From Bacteroidaceae bacterium (GTDB lineage Bacteria > Bacteroidota > Bacteroidia > Bacteroidales > Bacteroidaceae): a DNA stretch of 45,049 nucleotides. The notes beneath the pieces are model-generated. The model ran no database searches and was not told the DNA's origin. It saw only the letters and a program-made list of their open reading frames with translations. Shown piece by piece: positions 17,018 through 25,560 of the stretch. How positions within the stretch are numbered: the stretch's first letter is position 1; every line of letters begins with the position of its first letter. Position numbers and translations under genes: made by a program. The stretch spans positions 1 to 45,049 of the forward strand of contig JAKSIZ010000017.1 in assembly GCA_024398515.1 (NCBI GenBank), given 5' to 3'.

Positions 17018-19312
17018 ATGATTTCATTATTCTCACGTAAACAAATTGCACGTTTTTGTATGGCACTTACAGCATCAACATTGTCGTTCGCTTCCGCAGT
17101 CCAAGCCCAGGCTATTGCTGAGGTGGAGGAACTGATGTCGAAGATGACACTGCACGAAAAGATTGGGCAGCTAAACCAACTCATTGGCGGCGACATAAAC
17201 ACAGGTTCACCGCAGAACACAAATATCGGCCGTCAGGTAGTCAACGGCGAAGTGGGTTCGATACTCAACACCAATGATCCGGAGAAAATACTTGCCCTTC
17301 AGCGGCTCGCTGTGGAGAAGAGTCGGCTGCATATTCCGTTGCTTGTAGGCTTAGACGTGGTTCATGGTTATCAGACGATATTCCCGTTGCCATTGGGCAT
17401 GGCAGCCACGTGGGACATTGAGAAGATAGAAAAGTCGGCACGCATTGCCGCAATCGAGTCGAGTGCCAACGGCATAGGATGGACTTTCAGCCCTATGGTT
17501 GACATTTGCATCGACCCACGCTGGGGGCGTCAAGCCGAAGGTGCAGGCGAAGATCCATATCTTGGAAGCCTCATTGCACAGGCTTTCGTGAGGGGTTATC
17601 AAGGTGTTGACCTGACAGATAAGGCGAGTATCCTGGCATGTGTAAAGCACTTTGCACTGTACGGAGCCGCTGAAAGTGGGCGAGACTATAACACGGTTGA
17701 CATGAGCCGACTGCGTATGTACAACCAGTTCTTGCCTCCATACAAGGCAGCAATAGACGCAGGTGTGGGTACCGTAATGTCTTCATTCAACGTAGTTGAC
17801 TACGTGCCAGCCACTGCAAACAAGTGGTTGCTCACCGATTTGTTGCGTCGTGAGTGGGCATTCAAAGGCATGGTTGTCACCGATTATGCAAGCATCGACG
17901 AGATGGAAAGCCATGGCATGGGCAACAAGAAAAGCAATGCCGTCAATGCTTTGAAGGCAGGAACAGACATGGAGATGGTGTCGCAGGCGTTCATTACAAC
18001 GCTCGAAGAGTCGCTGAAAGAGGGCTTGGTGACGCAGGAAGAAATAGACCGTGCATGTCGCAATGTGCTCACTGCGAAGTATAAATTGGGACTTTTTGCC
18101 AATCCTTATAAGTATCTTGACGGCAAAGTATCGAAGGATTTGACCTACTGCAAGGCTCATAAAGAGTTTGCAAGAGAGTTCACGGCAGAGAGTTTTGTGC
18201 TGCTGAAGAACAAGGACAACCTTCTTCCATTGCAGAAAAAAGGCACGATAGCACTGATAGGACCGCTTGCCCAGACACGCGATAATATAACAGGTTCGTG
18301 GTCTGTAGCGCAGGCAGCGGAGAAATATACCACTCTTTTTGAGGGATTTCAGCGTGCACTCAAAGGCAAGGCAAAGGTCGTTTGCGCCCAGGGAAGCAAC
18401 TTTGTTGACAACGAACAATGGCAGGATGCCGTAACCAAAGGGCATGGAAACCAGAAGATGACATGGCTCGACGAGGAAAAAGCATTGGCAGAAGCCGTTG
18501 ACGCAGCACGCAATGCCGACGTCATAATATGTGCTGTAGGCGAATGTGCATGGATGAATGGCGAAGGTACAAGCCGTGCGGACCTCTCTCTGCCCGCACC
18601 TCAACACCGACTCTTGGCAGCACTCGCAAGCTTAGGAAAGCCCGTAGTGATGCTGAACTTTGCAGGACGTGCAACGGTTTTGAACTGGGAAAACGACAAC
18701 ATTGACGCTATTCTGAACGTATGGTACGGCAGTGAATGCGCCGATGCATTGGTCGATGTGCTGTTTGGCGATGCTAATCCTTGCGGACGATTAACGGTGT
18801 CAATGCCAAGGTCAAGTGCCCAGTTACCTATTTATTACAACCACCTGAACACAGGAAGACCGGTGGCTGACGACGAGAAGGAGTATAAAATCTTCATGTC
18901 GAACTATCAGGATGTGCGCAACGGAGCGTTGTTCCCATTTGGCTTTGGGCTCTCATATACCACGTTTGAATACTCGCCGGTGCGACTTTCAGCGACTACT
19001 ATGGATGCCAAGAGCAGTCTGAAAGCCAGCGTAACAGTGACAAATACGGGAAAACGAGAAGGCACGGAAGTAGTGCAATTGTATCTTCACGACAAGTCAG
19101 CATCCATATCGCGCCCTGTGAAAGAGCTGAAATCATTCAAGCGTATCACTCTGAAAGCAGGAGAATCACGCACGGTTGAGTTCGAAGTTACGGAGGAAAT
19201 GCTGAAGTTCTACAATCAACAGTTGCAATTTGTAGCCGAGCCAGGAGCATTTGAAATCTTCATCGGTCCCGACAGCAGCACTCGGAATAAGGCAGAATTT
19301 TGCTTCAACTAA
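17018..19312 (+). CDS. bglX: Secreted beta-glucosidase, glycoside hydrolase family 3
   Basis: 764 residues, the size of periplasmic BglX. A signal peptide ends near AVQAQ. The GH3 N-terminal TIM barrel follows, with the KHFALYGAAESGRDYNT substrate motif and the nucleophile region VVTDYASIDE (Asp289), where most family members have SDW. Next come the GH3 C-terminal alpha/beta domain (about 390-620) and a fibronectin type III-like domain at the end. It releases glucose or other sugars from beta-linked oligosaccharides. Its last 8 bases overlap the convergent nucleosidase gene. The gene stands alone, with array E upstream. Confidence 0.9.
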   Translation: MISLFSRKQIARFCMALTASTLSFASAVQAQAIAEVEELMSKMTLHEKIGQLNQLIGGDINTGSPQNTNIGRQVVNGEVGSILNTNDPEKILALQRLAVEKSRLHIPLLVGLDVVHGYQTIFPLPLGMAATWDIEKIEKSARIAAIESSANGIGWTFSPMVDICIDPRWGRQAEGAGEDPYLGSLIAQAFVRGYQGVDLTDKASILACVKHFALYGAAESGRDYNTVDMSRLRMYNQFLPPYKAAIDAGVGTVMSSFNVVDYVPATANKWLLTDLLRREWAFKGMVVTDYASIDEMESHGMGNKKSNAVNALKAGTDMEMVSQAFITTLEESLKEGLVTQEEIDRACRNVLTAKYKLGLFANPYKYLDGKVSKDLTYCKAHKEFAREFTAESFVLLKNKDNLLPLQKKGTIALIGPLAQTRDNITGSWSVAQAAEKYTTLFEGFQRALKGKAKVVCAQGSNFVDNEQWQDAVTKGHGNQKMTWLDEEKALAEAVDAARNADVIICAVGECAWMNGEGTSRADLSLPAPQHRLLAALASLGKPVVMLNFAGRATVLNWENDNIDAILNVWYGSECADALVDVLFGDANPCGRLTVSMPRSSAQLPIYYNHLNTGRPVADDEKEYKIFMSNYQDVRNGALFPFGFGLSYTTFEYSPVRLSATTMDAKSSLKASVTVTNTGKREGTEVVQLYLHDKSASISRPVKELKSFKRITLKAGESRTVEFEVTEEMLKFYNQQLQFVAEPGAFEIFIGPDSSTRNKAEFCFN

Positions 19313-19946
19313 GTTGCAGGATACGGTCAACAAACTGCTTTGTGATAGCAAAGGAACTTGACGAGACGGTATTCCAGAAGTTTTTATAGTCGGCAACATT
19401 GTTTGGCTTTGCCGGCACATCGCTTACTACACGGAAACTTATAAACGGAGTGTTAAAGATATAACACGTCTGTGCTATGGCTGCAGACTCCATGTCAATG
19501 CCAATTGCGTCAGGGAAATGAGCGAGTATTTCGTCAACCTTTTCGACCTTATCGACAAACCAATCGCCAGAAACAATGAGACCAGAATGTATTTTGTGGT
19601 CGTATTCGAGGCTTGTTGCAATGTCGATGAGGTGTTGCGGAGCGATATAATATTTTGGCATTCCTTGAATTTTTCCGTATTCATCGGCTTCGAGTCCACA
19701 GTAAGCATCGTGATGAACAGCACGGTTTCCTACGATAACGTCGAGCACATTAAGGTCTGTTGAAGCCCCACCACAACATCCTGACGAGATGATAACGTCA
19801 GGGTGATGGCTGAGAATCAACTGCGTTGTGTTCACTGCTGCGTTGACTTTGCCTATGCCAGTCTTGCAGACAATGATGTTTTCATTATCAAGATGGCGGA
19901 GTTGTTCGTACTCCTTGTCCATTGCTACGAGAATTCCTATTTTCAT
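19305..19946 (-). CDS. mtnN: 5'-methylthioadenosine/S-adenosylhomocysteine nucleosidase
   Basis: 213 residues. Purine nucleosidase of the PNP_UDP_1 family. It starts MKIGILVAMDKEYEQL, and has the GIGKVNAA motif, a glycine-rich SSGCCGG, the ribose-binding DMESAAIAQ with its Glu, and the VSDVPAKPN segment with the catalytic Asp. It clears by-products of SAM-dependent methylation and polyamine or autoinducer synthesis. It lies 102 bases downstream of the phosphatase gene, past a GGTT-rich hairpin that might end the signalling operon, so cotranscription is unclear. Confidence 0.85.
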   Translation of the reverse strand: MKIGILVAMDKEYEQLRHLDNENIIVCKTGIGKVNAAVNTTQLILSHHPDVIISSGCCGGASTDLNVLDVIVGNRAVHHDAYCGLEADEYGKIQGMPKYYIAPQHLIDIATSLEYDHKIHSGLIVSGDWFVDKVEKVDEILAHFPDAIGIDMESAAIAQTCYIFNTPFISFRVVSDVPAKPNNVADYKNFWNTVSSSSFAITKQFVDRILQLS

Positions 19947-19954
19947 TTTTTTTA

Positions 19955-20043
19955 CGGTTTTGGGTTTTTGGGTTATGGGTTTTTCGAGATTTCGAGATTT
20001 CGGTCGGGCTGTCCGTACAACCTACAACCAACAACCAATAACC
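19955..20043. repeat. GGTT-rich imperfect hairpin with TCGA core
   Basis: The left arm GGTTTTGGGTTTTTGGG faces a right arm ending CAACCAACAACCAATAACC; in between lie TTTCGAGATTTCGAGATTTCGG and a short GC-rich block. A similar structure with the same AACCCATAACC/GGTTATGGGTT words lies at 33270-33337. It could act as a terminator for the upstream operon. Confidence 0.5.
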
Positions 20044-20048
20044 TTATT

Positions 20049-21941
20049 TTAATACTTCACCGTCATTATCGTGATGTCGTCGTTTTGTTCTGCACCGTCG
20101 GTAAACTTGCGTACATCGGTGAGAATGTCTTCTGTAATCTGCATCACGCTATTCTTGTTGATGTTGTTCACGAGTGAGAGCAGACGCTCTTCACCATATT
20201 GATCCTTGTTCTCCTTCTCGGCTTCGGTTACTCCATCGGTGTAGAGCACGAGGTGAGAACCGTGATGCAGTTGAACTTGTTCGTCTTGATAGTCGAATCC
20301 ATTGAACACACCACCGACCATGTTTGCCTTTGCACGGAGATAGTTTGCTGTGCCGTCAGGGTTGACGATGATTATTGAGTTGTGTCCTGCATTGCAGTAT
20401 TCAAGGAGTCCTGTGTCGAGGTGGAGCTTTCCTACGAAGAATGTGACGAACATATCCGTGTCGTTGCCTTCGCTGACAGAAGTGTTCATGCCGCAGACAA
20501 CGTCTTTAACATTGAGTCCTTGGTTGGCAAGATAGCGGAAGGAACTTCGCGTGATAGCCATATAGAGTGCAGCAGGGATACCCTTGCCAGAGACATCGCC
20601 AATGGCAAAATAGAAGCATCCGTCTTTCTCGATGAAGTCGTAGAGGTCGCCTCCAACCTCCTTTGCAGGGAAGAGGAATGCGTGAACACGCTCTGAGAAG
20701 TTCTTTGGAACCATACCCAACTGGATGTCGCGTGCAATGGAAAGTTCGCTTTCTATTCTCTGTTTTGCCGCTGTTACCGTTTGTAGTTCCGAGATATAGT
20801 TAGTCAATGAAGTCTGCATATACTCAAATGAATTGTGCAGCTGCAACATTTCATCCTTTGAATGTATCTCAGGCAATTTAGCGTTGAAGTTACCCTGCGC
20901 AATCTCTCTTGCAGAGTTGGAGAACAAGTACAATGGTTCTGTAAGGCGGCTGATTATTCTTTGTGTTATGAAGACGAGCAATGCCAAACCAATAATCAGC
21001 ACGAGAGCAAGCACAAGACCCATAGTGTTAAGTTTTTCCAGAACACTTTGATACTTACAAACGATAGCCATAGACCAACCGTTCATGACAGGTCCGTATG
21101 CAGCAAAACACTTTATGCCATCATCGTCAACGAATTTACCAATGCCTGTTTCGCCCCCAACCATGCTCTTGCCGAGTTCCATGAGTTCTGGATTCTCTTT
21201 CTTCAACGACATGATGGCTGAGAAGATAGACTCGTTGAGAATGGATGACGTGTCGGGATTTGATATGAACGATGCGTTGGCTGAAATGAGCATAACGTAT
21301 GACTCCTTGTATGGCTTTATTGCCTCGGCGTATTTTGTCAGTGCTTTTAGGTTGACATCGGCTGTGAGCACGGCGATGACTTCATTGTCCTTGTTAAGAA
21401 TTGGAACGGAATAAGTAATCATCATCTGCCTGCCGCCACCATCGTCATAGTATGGCTCGCTCCACCAAGGCTTCTTTAATAAAGAAGGAATAAGGAACCA
21501 ATCGAGAATGGTATATTCATAGTTCTCGTTTCCCATTTGTACGGAGTGGACTTTGCCAGTGGATTCCTCTATATATGTATAAGGTGCATAATACTTGCCT
21601 TTCGACTCGTAGAAATTTGGAATGAACGACACCGTGCTTCCGATAACGTATGGATTCTCTTTTACAAGGTGCTCAGGAATAGTTGCAATGAACTCGGGAT
21701 CATCAAGGTTCTCTTTCGCAATCCAAACACTATTCAGCGTGGCAGCTTCGACATTTGAAAGTACAGATTCAATGTCGCCAATAGTTGCATCGAGAAGGTT
21801 TGTCACCTTTTCTTCGGCTTCATCAATAAGTATTGAGCGTGAGAAAGCACCAACAACAATGATGGTAATGACAAACAATGTTGCCGCCAGCGTGAGGATA
21901 TATATGCTTAAGCGTTTGGAAAACGAGTGGGAGATCTTCAT
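20049..21941 (-). CDS. Membrane sensor with Cache, HAMP and PP2C (SpoIIE/RsbU-like) phosphatase
   Basis: 630 residues. A transmembrane helix (about 12-34), a periplasmic double-Cache-like sensor (about 40-295), a second helix (about 300-320), a HAMP domain (SRLTEPLYLFSNSAREIAQG), a short coiled coil (QTVTAAKQRIESELSIARDI) and a PP2C/SpoIIE phosphatase. Metal-binding motifs GGDLYDF (near 430), GDVSGKG (near 450), LYTDGVTEA and QNDDITIM are intact. RsbU-type enzymes dephosphorylate an anti-anti-sigma partner, but no STAS or RsbW-like gene is present here. The ATG overlaps the end of the binding-protein gene by 4 bases, implying that ligand binding and phosphatase output belong together. Confidence 0.88.
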   Translation of the reverse strand: MKISHSFSKRLSIYILTLAATLFVITIIVVGAFSRSILIDEAEEKVTNLLDATIGDIESVLSNVEAATLNSVWIAKENLDDPEFIATIPEHLVKENPYVIGSTVSFIPNFYESKGKYYAPYTYIEESTGKVHSVQMGNENYEYTILDWFLIPSLLKKPWWSEPYYDDGGGRQMMITYSVPILNKDNEVIAVLTADVNLKALTKYAEAIKPYKESYVMLISANASFISNPDTSSILNESIFSAIMSLKKENPELMELGKSMVGGETGIGKFVDDDGIKCFAAYGPVMNGWSMAIVCKYQSVLEKLNTMGLVLALVLIIGLALLVFITQRIISRLTEPLYLFSNSAREIAQGNFNAKLPEIHSKDEMLQLHNSFEYMQTSLTNYISELQTVTAAKQRIESELSIARDIQLGMVPKNFSERVHAFLFPAKEVGGDLYDFIEKDGCFYFAIGDVSGKGIPAALYMAITRSSFRYLANQGLNVKDVVCGMNTSVSEGNDTDMFVTFFVGKLHLDTGLLEYCNAGHNSIIIVNPDGTANYLRAKANMVGGVFNGFDYQDEQVQLHHGSHLVLYTDGVTEAEKENKDQYGEERLLSLVNNINKNSVMQITEDILTDVRKFTDGAEQNDDITIMTVKY

Positions 21942-22882
21942 TTTATGACTTCGTTATATTTCAATTCCTTCTTGATTAGCCCAAACCTTTTTGACACATT
22001 GTAGATTCGCTTGAAAACCTTTTCGGAGATTGGTGCGAAAGAGGCACGCCCAGCATGATTCTCTTGCAGCTTGAGTATCTCGTCTAACATAAACTTCTGG
22101 AAGAGGTTGTTTGTCGTAATGTTTTCAGCATCGGTGTATTTCTTGATAATCTCTAATGCTTCCTCCCGATGTTCACGGCAGTAATCCCATCCCATAATTG
22201 TTGCACGGCGGAATGATTCAACGGTTTCGCGATTGTTGTCGTAGTAGTTTCGCTCAACGTATAATCCATCTTCTGGGAAATTGTAGCCAATGTCAGAAAA
22301 ACGGATAATGTTCTTTGGATCAACTGAACCCTTTGCAAAGATTAAGCTAAGATACTCGTTGTAGCTATAGAGTAGGGTAGCATCGATGGCTTTTGCGAGG
22401 AAAAGGTTGATGCCGCTCATGAAAGGAATCCACTTTACATTGATGTGATGGTCAGAAAAGTACAATCTCGCCGCGTGATTTCCTGCACGACTCCATGTCC
22501 CGACTTTCTTTCCTTCAAACTGCTTGATGTCGTTGACCGGAAAGTTTGCAACGCAAATAAGACCGCCCTTTTGCGACGTCTGCAGGAAGTTGACCAAGTC
22601 AAGTCCAGATTCAATGGACTCTATAGCCTCGAATACAGACATGCAAACGATCTGCGACGTTCCACGTCGAAGCATCTCGCTTGGTGTGATATTCGAGCTT
22701 GGCTTCATGTGCTTGATTGCTACATCAAGACCTTCGTCTTTGTAGAATCCTTTTTCTTTAGCGACATAATAGCCTGCAAATTGTGCCTGAGCAGTCCATC
22801 GTGGTGTGAATACGACTTTCTTCAGTGCAAAACATTCAGTAATGAATGCAAGGAACAGGACAAGGAGCAATACTTTTTTCAT
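21938..22882 (-). CDS. NMT1/THI5-like periplasmic binding protein
   Basis: 314 residues with a signal peptide (about 1-19). The opening VVFTPRWTAQAQFAGYYVAKEKGFYKDEGLDV is the signature of NMT1/THI5-like solute-binding proteins, whose ligands are often thiamine-type pyrimidines, taurine or related small molecules. No ABC permease or ATPase is adjacent. Instead it sits between the HD-kinase gene (stop abutting its start) and the Cache-HAMP phosphatase (4-base overlap). I infer a ligand-presenting sensor subunit rather than a transporter component. Confidence 0.85.
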   Translation of the reverse strand: MKKVLLLVLFLAFITECFALKKVVFTPRWTAQAQFAGYYVAKEKGFYKDEGLDVAIKHMKPSSNITPSEMLRRGTSQIVCMSVFEAIESIESGLDLVNFLQTSQKGGLICVANFPVNDIKQFEGKKVGTWSRAGNHAARLYFSDHHINVKWIPFMSGINLFLAKAIDATLLYSYNEYLSLIFAKGSVDPKNIIRFSDIGYNFPEDGLYVERNYYDNNRETVESFRRATIMGWDYCREHREEALEIIKKYTDAENITTNNLFQKFMLDEILKLQENHAGRASFAPISEKVFKRIYNVSKRFGLIKKELKYNEVIK

Positions 22883-24286
22883 CTATAGTTTGAAAGTGTC
22901 TTTGATGAAATCTATCATGTATGGGTCAATGACGTTTCGGTTGTCGAACATAATCATATACAGACAAGCGTATGGCGCAAGCATCTTGTTTGCTTCCTCA
23001 ACGGTTATTCCATCGAAATACTTCTCAACAAATATGCTCCAGAACTCAAGCATTTGCGCTTTTGTAATATGGTATAGGCGCGTGATGAGTTCTTCTTCAA
23101 GTGTCGTCATCAGGTAGATGCAGCCAACATCGATGAGTGGAGTGCCGTATGCAAAGTCGCCAAGGTCAATCCAATAGTTCTGTGTGCCGTCTGTTATTAT
23201 ATTGCCAATATGCAAGTCACCGTGGATACAAGTCGTCTCCTCTGGTATATTGTCAAGGAAAGCAAAGATTTTCTGCTTTTGTTCATCATTATATGACTTG
23301 CTCTGCTCAACGATGCCACGGAATTTCTTTTTCGCATCAGGGAACTTTGTGATAGAGCATTGTGTGCTGTGAAGTGCCTTGCATTCCTTTACAAACTCTT
23401 CAGAATAATATGCGAGTTTGTCTGGTTCATTGCTTATGGCACGTGCAAACGACTTTTTCGGTGAGATGCGTTGGAACTCTACTCCTATGCGTTTGCCGTC
23501 TGTCACCATGCGAAGGGCTGCAGGGACATGAAGTCCTAACTGCTGAATATGCCAACTTGTTTGCAATTCGTTGAGCGGAACTTCCTTTGGGATGAAGTCT
23601 GAATACAGCTTCATCATTCGCTTGCCATCCTTGTGGTTGTAGCTTATGGCCGTAAATCCATCGCCACTCTGCTCGTACTCGTTCATGTCAATGAGTTCAG
23701 GCTTAGGTGCACCAAACACTAAATCGATGAGGCTTGCAAACTCACGGTATGCGAAAGTACCGGCAAGAGTGCTCAGTGCTGTGGCAAGTCCGCGATAATG
23801 CCATTCGTGGTCTGGCTTTCCGTTAGGTGCATGGAAGCGGTCCCAAAGCTTGTCGCCAATCTCGCGATAATCGCGATAGATGGCACGCATGTTCGACAGT
23901 TTGTCGCCCATTGCAACAATCTTTGCATCTTTGCTTGCATTTGTAAGTCTGTCTATCGCAGCTTGTTTTCTCATGTGCCAGCTGTCAACATCGCTGACTC
24001 CAGCAATAAATGTGTCGCTTTCGGCATCAACGAGTTTGGCTATTCTTTCGCCAAATTCTTTGCGTATTTCTTCTACTGTAGTGTCGGTGTCCTCTACTGT
24101 GTCGTGAAGTGCAGCAGCGGCAAGGAGTTCCTGGTCGGCTGTTATTGTTGCCACAATCTCTACTGCCTCCATCGGATGAACTATGTATGGGAAGCCTTTT
24201 CCCCTACGTTCTGTGTTGGCATGTGCCTTTACTGCAAAAATTATCGCTCTATCGAGCAGTGAGCTATCAATGTACTTGTTCGCCAT
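22883..24286 (-). CDS. HD hydrolase (RSH type) fused to APH-like kinase
   Basis: 467 residues in two parts. Residues 1-190 form an HD domain of the SpoT/MESH1 (HD_4) type: H37 in IVHPMEA, H61-D-T-V-E-D66, and the MGDKLSNMR segment, all expected in (p)ppGpp 3'-pyrophosphohydrolases. Residues about 200-467 form a phosphotransferase of the APH/choline-kinase fold, with catalytic HGDLHIGN (355-362) and metal-binding WIDLGDFAYG. The C-terminal part resembles the TIGR02172-type kinase family, from memory. Such a fusion is unusual. The synthetase gene lies 7 bases upstream, so alarmone synthesis and hydrolysis are split over neighbouring genes. Confidence 0.82.
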   Translation of the reverse strand: MANKYIDSSLLDRAIIFAVKAHANTERRGKGFPYIVHPMEAVEIVATITADQELLAAAALHDTVEDTDTTVEEIRKEFGERIAKLVDAESDTFIAGVSDVDSWHMRKQAAIDRLTNASKDAKIVAMGDKLSNMRAIYRDYREIGDKLWDRFHAPNGKPDHEWHYRGLATALSTLAGTFAYREFASLIDLVFGAPKPELIDMNEYEQSGDGFTAISYNHKDGKRMMKLYSDFIPKEVPLNELQTSWHIQQLGLHVPAALRMVTDGKRIGVEFQRISPKKSFARAISNEPDKLAYYSEEFVKECKALHSTQCSITKFPDAKKKFRGIVEQSKSYNDEQKQKIFAFLDNIPEETTCIHGDLHIGNIITDGTQNYWIDLGDFAYGTPLIDVGCIYLMTTLEEELITRLYHITKAQMLEFWSIFVEKYFDGITVEEANKMLAPYACLYMIMFDNRNVIDPYMIDFIKDTFKL

Positions 24287-24293
24287 AATAAAT

Positions 24294-25403
24294 TTATTTT
24301 TGAGTATTCATAAAAGGTAAGTCTTTCGCTTGTTGTATGAGTCGCTGTGCGCGACTGAGGTTGTAAGGTGATTCACCGTTCAGAGTGTCGAAGAACTTTG
24401 CCAAGTCTTGCTCGCCGTATCCGTTTTTCAGTTGGAAAACTATCAATAGGTTCTGTAAGGCAATGGTTGAAACAACGATGTCAATATCCGTTCCACTTAT
24501 CTGGAACAATGCTAATTGGTATGCAGCTTCCCAGTAATCTTGCTTCAGTCGTTCGATGTCGCCAAGTGTCTTGAACCCAAGTCGCATCAATACTTTAAGG
24601 AAAGGCAAGGCTGATGCTTGGTGTATCTCTGCTTGGTTTATGGCTGCAATCTTATTTGTCAATCGTTCAAACGGATTGAGTTCAAGGTATCTTCTGTATG
24701 AATCACCGTCGAGTTCCACTTCGTCGAACTTTCCGTCGCTTACAAGTCCTTGCACCTTGTAGCGGTATTCGCTCAATGAACGTCGGATTCTGCTGAACTC
24801 GTCGTCGGCAAGTTCAAGCATACCTGCCAGACGGTTGAGCGTTCTGAGGTATTCGGTTGGTACTTCGATGTTGGTCTTGTATCCAATATCGTGGTACATA
24901 TTTGCCCATACATGCTGCAATGCAGTACGCATCTGAATCTCAAACCTCAGTTCATTGAGCATTAGCATTTGCTCATTGTGATAGATGGATTCTGGTATTC
25001 GGCAAATATAGTGCAACGACATGTAGCCGAAGCTGTTAAGCTGATGCATCTTTCGCTTATCTACAGAATTCTGCCAGTCTATCGAGAATTTACTCTCAAT
25101 GAGTGCGGAAATTTTGTCAACATCCTCCGTATAGAACGTGATGACACGCGCTCCGACTATGTCGGTAAGATCCGAAAGGCTGTTGTACTTGTAGCCTTTG
25201 AGCAACAATTTTCCCGCAAGGCTTTCTTCAGATTTTATCCTACTTTCTATTGCCGTGACTGCAATATGGTTCGAGTCCAAGCAATTTCTCAACGTTGTGT
25301 CTATTATTTCTCGCATTTTTGTAAACACAACCTCATTGTCACGATACTCTTCGAGAATCATCGTGCCAATGATATCCAAACCGTAATCTTTCAATTCTTT
25401 CAC
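24294..25403 (-). CDS. RelA/SpoT-domain alarmone synthetase
   Basis: 369 residues. The nucleotidyltransferase domain (about 30-180) has every key motif of (p)ppGpp synthetases: R55-x-K57 with the following EESL..K, LTDIVGARV (D81), FGYMSLH (125-131), and EIQMRTALQHVWANMYHDIGYK (E155, H164). There is no HD or TGS domain in this protein. The last 170 residues are helical and unfamiliar. The listed GTG start (25403) lies 4 bases after a perfect promoter -7 box, so the message is leaderless or translation begins at the ATG at 25361 (residue 15). First gene of a four-gene operon. Confidence 0.87.
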   Translation of the reverse strand: MKELKDYGLDIIGTMILEEYRDNEVVFTKMREIIDTTLRNCLDSNHIAVTAIESRIKSEESLAGKLLLKGYKYNSLSDLTDIVGARVITFYTEDVDKISALIESKFSIDWQNSVDKRKMHQLNSFGYMSLHYICRIPESIYHNEQMLMLNELRFEIQMRTALQHVWANMYHDIGYKTNIEVPTEYLRTLNRLAGMLELADDEFSRIRRSLSEYRYKVQGLVSDGKFDEVELDGDSYRRYLELNPFERLTNKIAAINQAEIHQASALPFLKVLMRLGFKTLGDIERLKQDYWEAAYQLALFQISGTDIDIVVSTIALQNLLIVFQLKNGYGEQDLAKFFDTLNGESPYNLSRAQRLIQQAKDLPFMNTQK

Positions 25404-25407
25404 GTTA

Positions 25408-25438
25408 CAAAGATAAGTTATTTCCAGTAAATCTCAAA
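25408..25438 (-). promoter_or_regulatory. Promoter of the alarmone signalling operon
   Basis: On the minus strand TTTG (25438-25435), 19 bases, TATCTTTG (25415-25408). It is a perfect Bacteroidota promoter, diverging from the mdh promoter about 70 bases away. Transcription should begin within a few bases of the GTG at 25403. Confidence 0.8.
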
Positions 25439-25485
25439 ATATTTCAGGCATTTTAATAAAAAAACAAAAATAATTGGATTTTATG

Positions 25486-25516
25486 ATTGCCTATAAGCGA
25501 AGTTTTATTATCTTTG
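25486..25516 (+). promoter_or_regulatory. Promoter of mdh
   Basis: ATTG (25486-25489), 19 bases, TATCTTTG (25509-25516). It lies 44 bases upstream of the mdh ATG at 25561. The in-frame ATG at 25474 is upstream of the promoter and cannot be used on this transcript. Confidence 0.75.
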
Positions 25517-25560
25517 CAGTGAGTTTCAAAAACATTTATTACTACAAACAAATTATAACT

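Noticed and set aside
20049-21941. Classical RsbU/RsbV/RsbW partner-switching cluster
   Set aside because: No STAS-domain or RsbW-type kinase gene is present in the window; only the phosphatase type matches.
21938-22882. Thiamine-precursor ABC transporter
   Set aside because: Only the binding protein is present. There is no permease or ATPase, and the genes are fused by overlap to a signalling operon.
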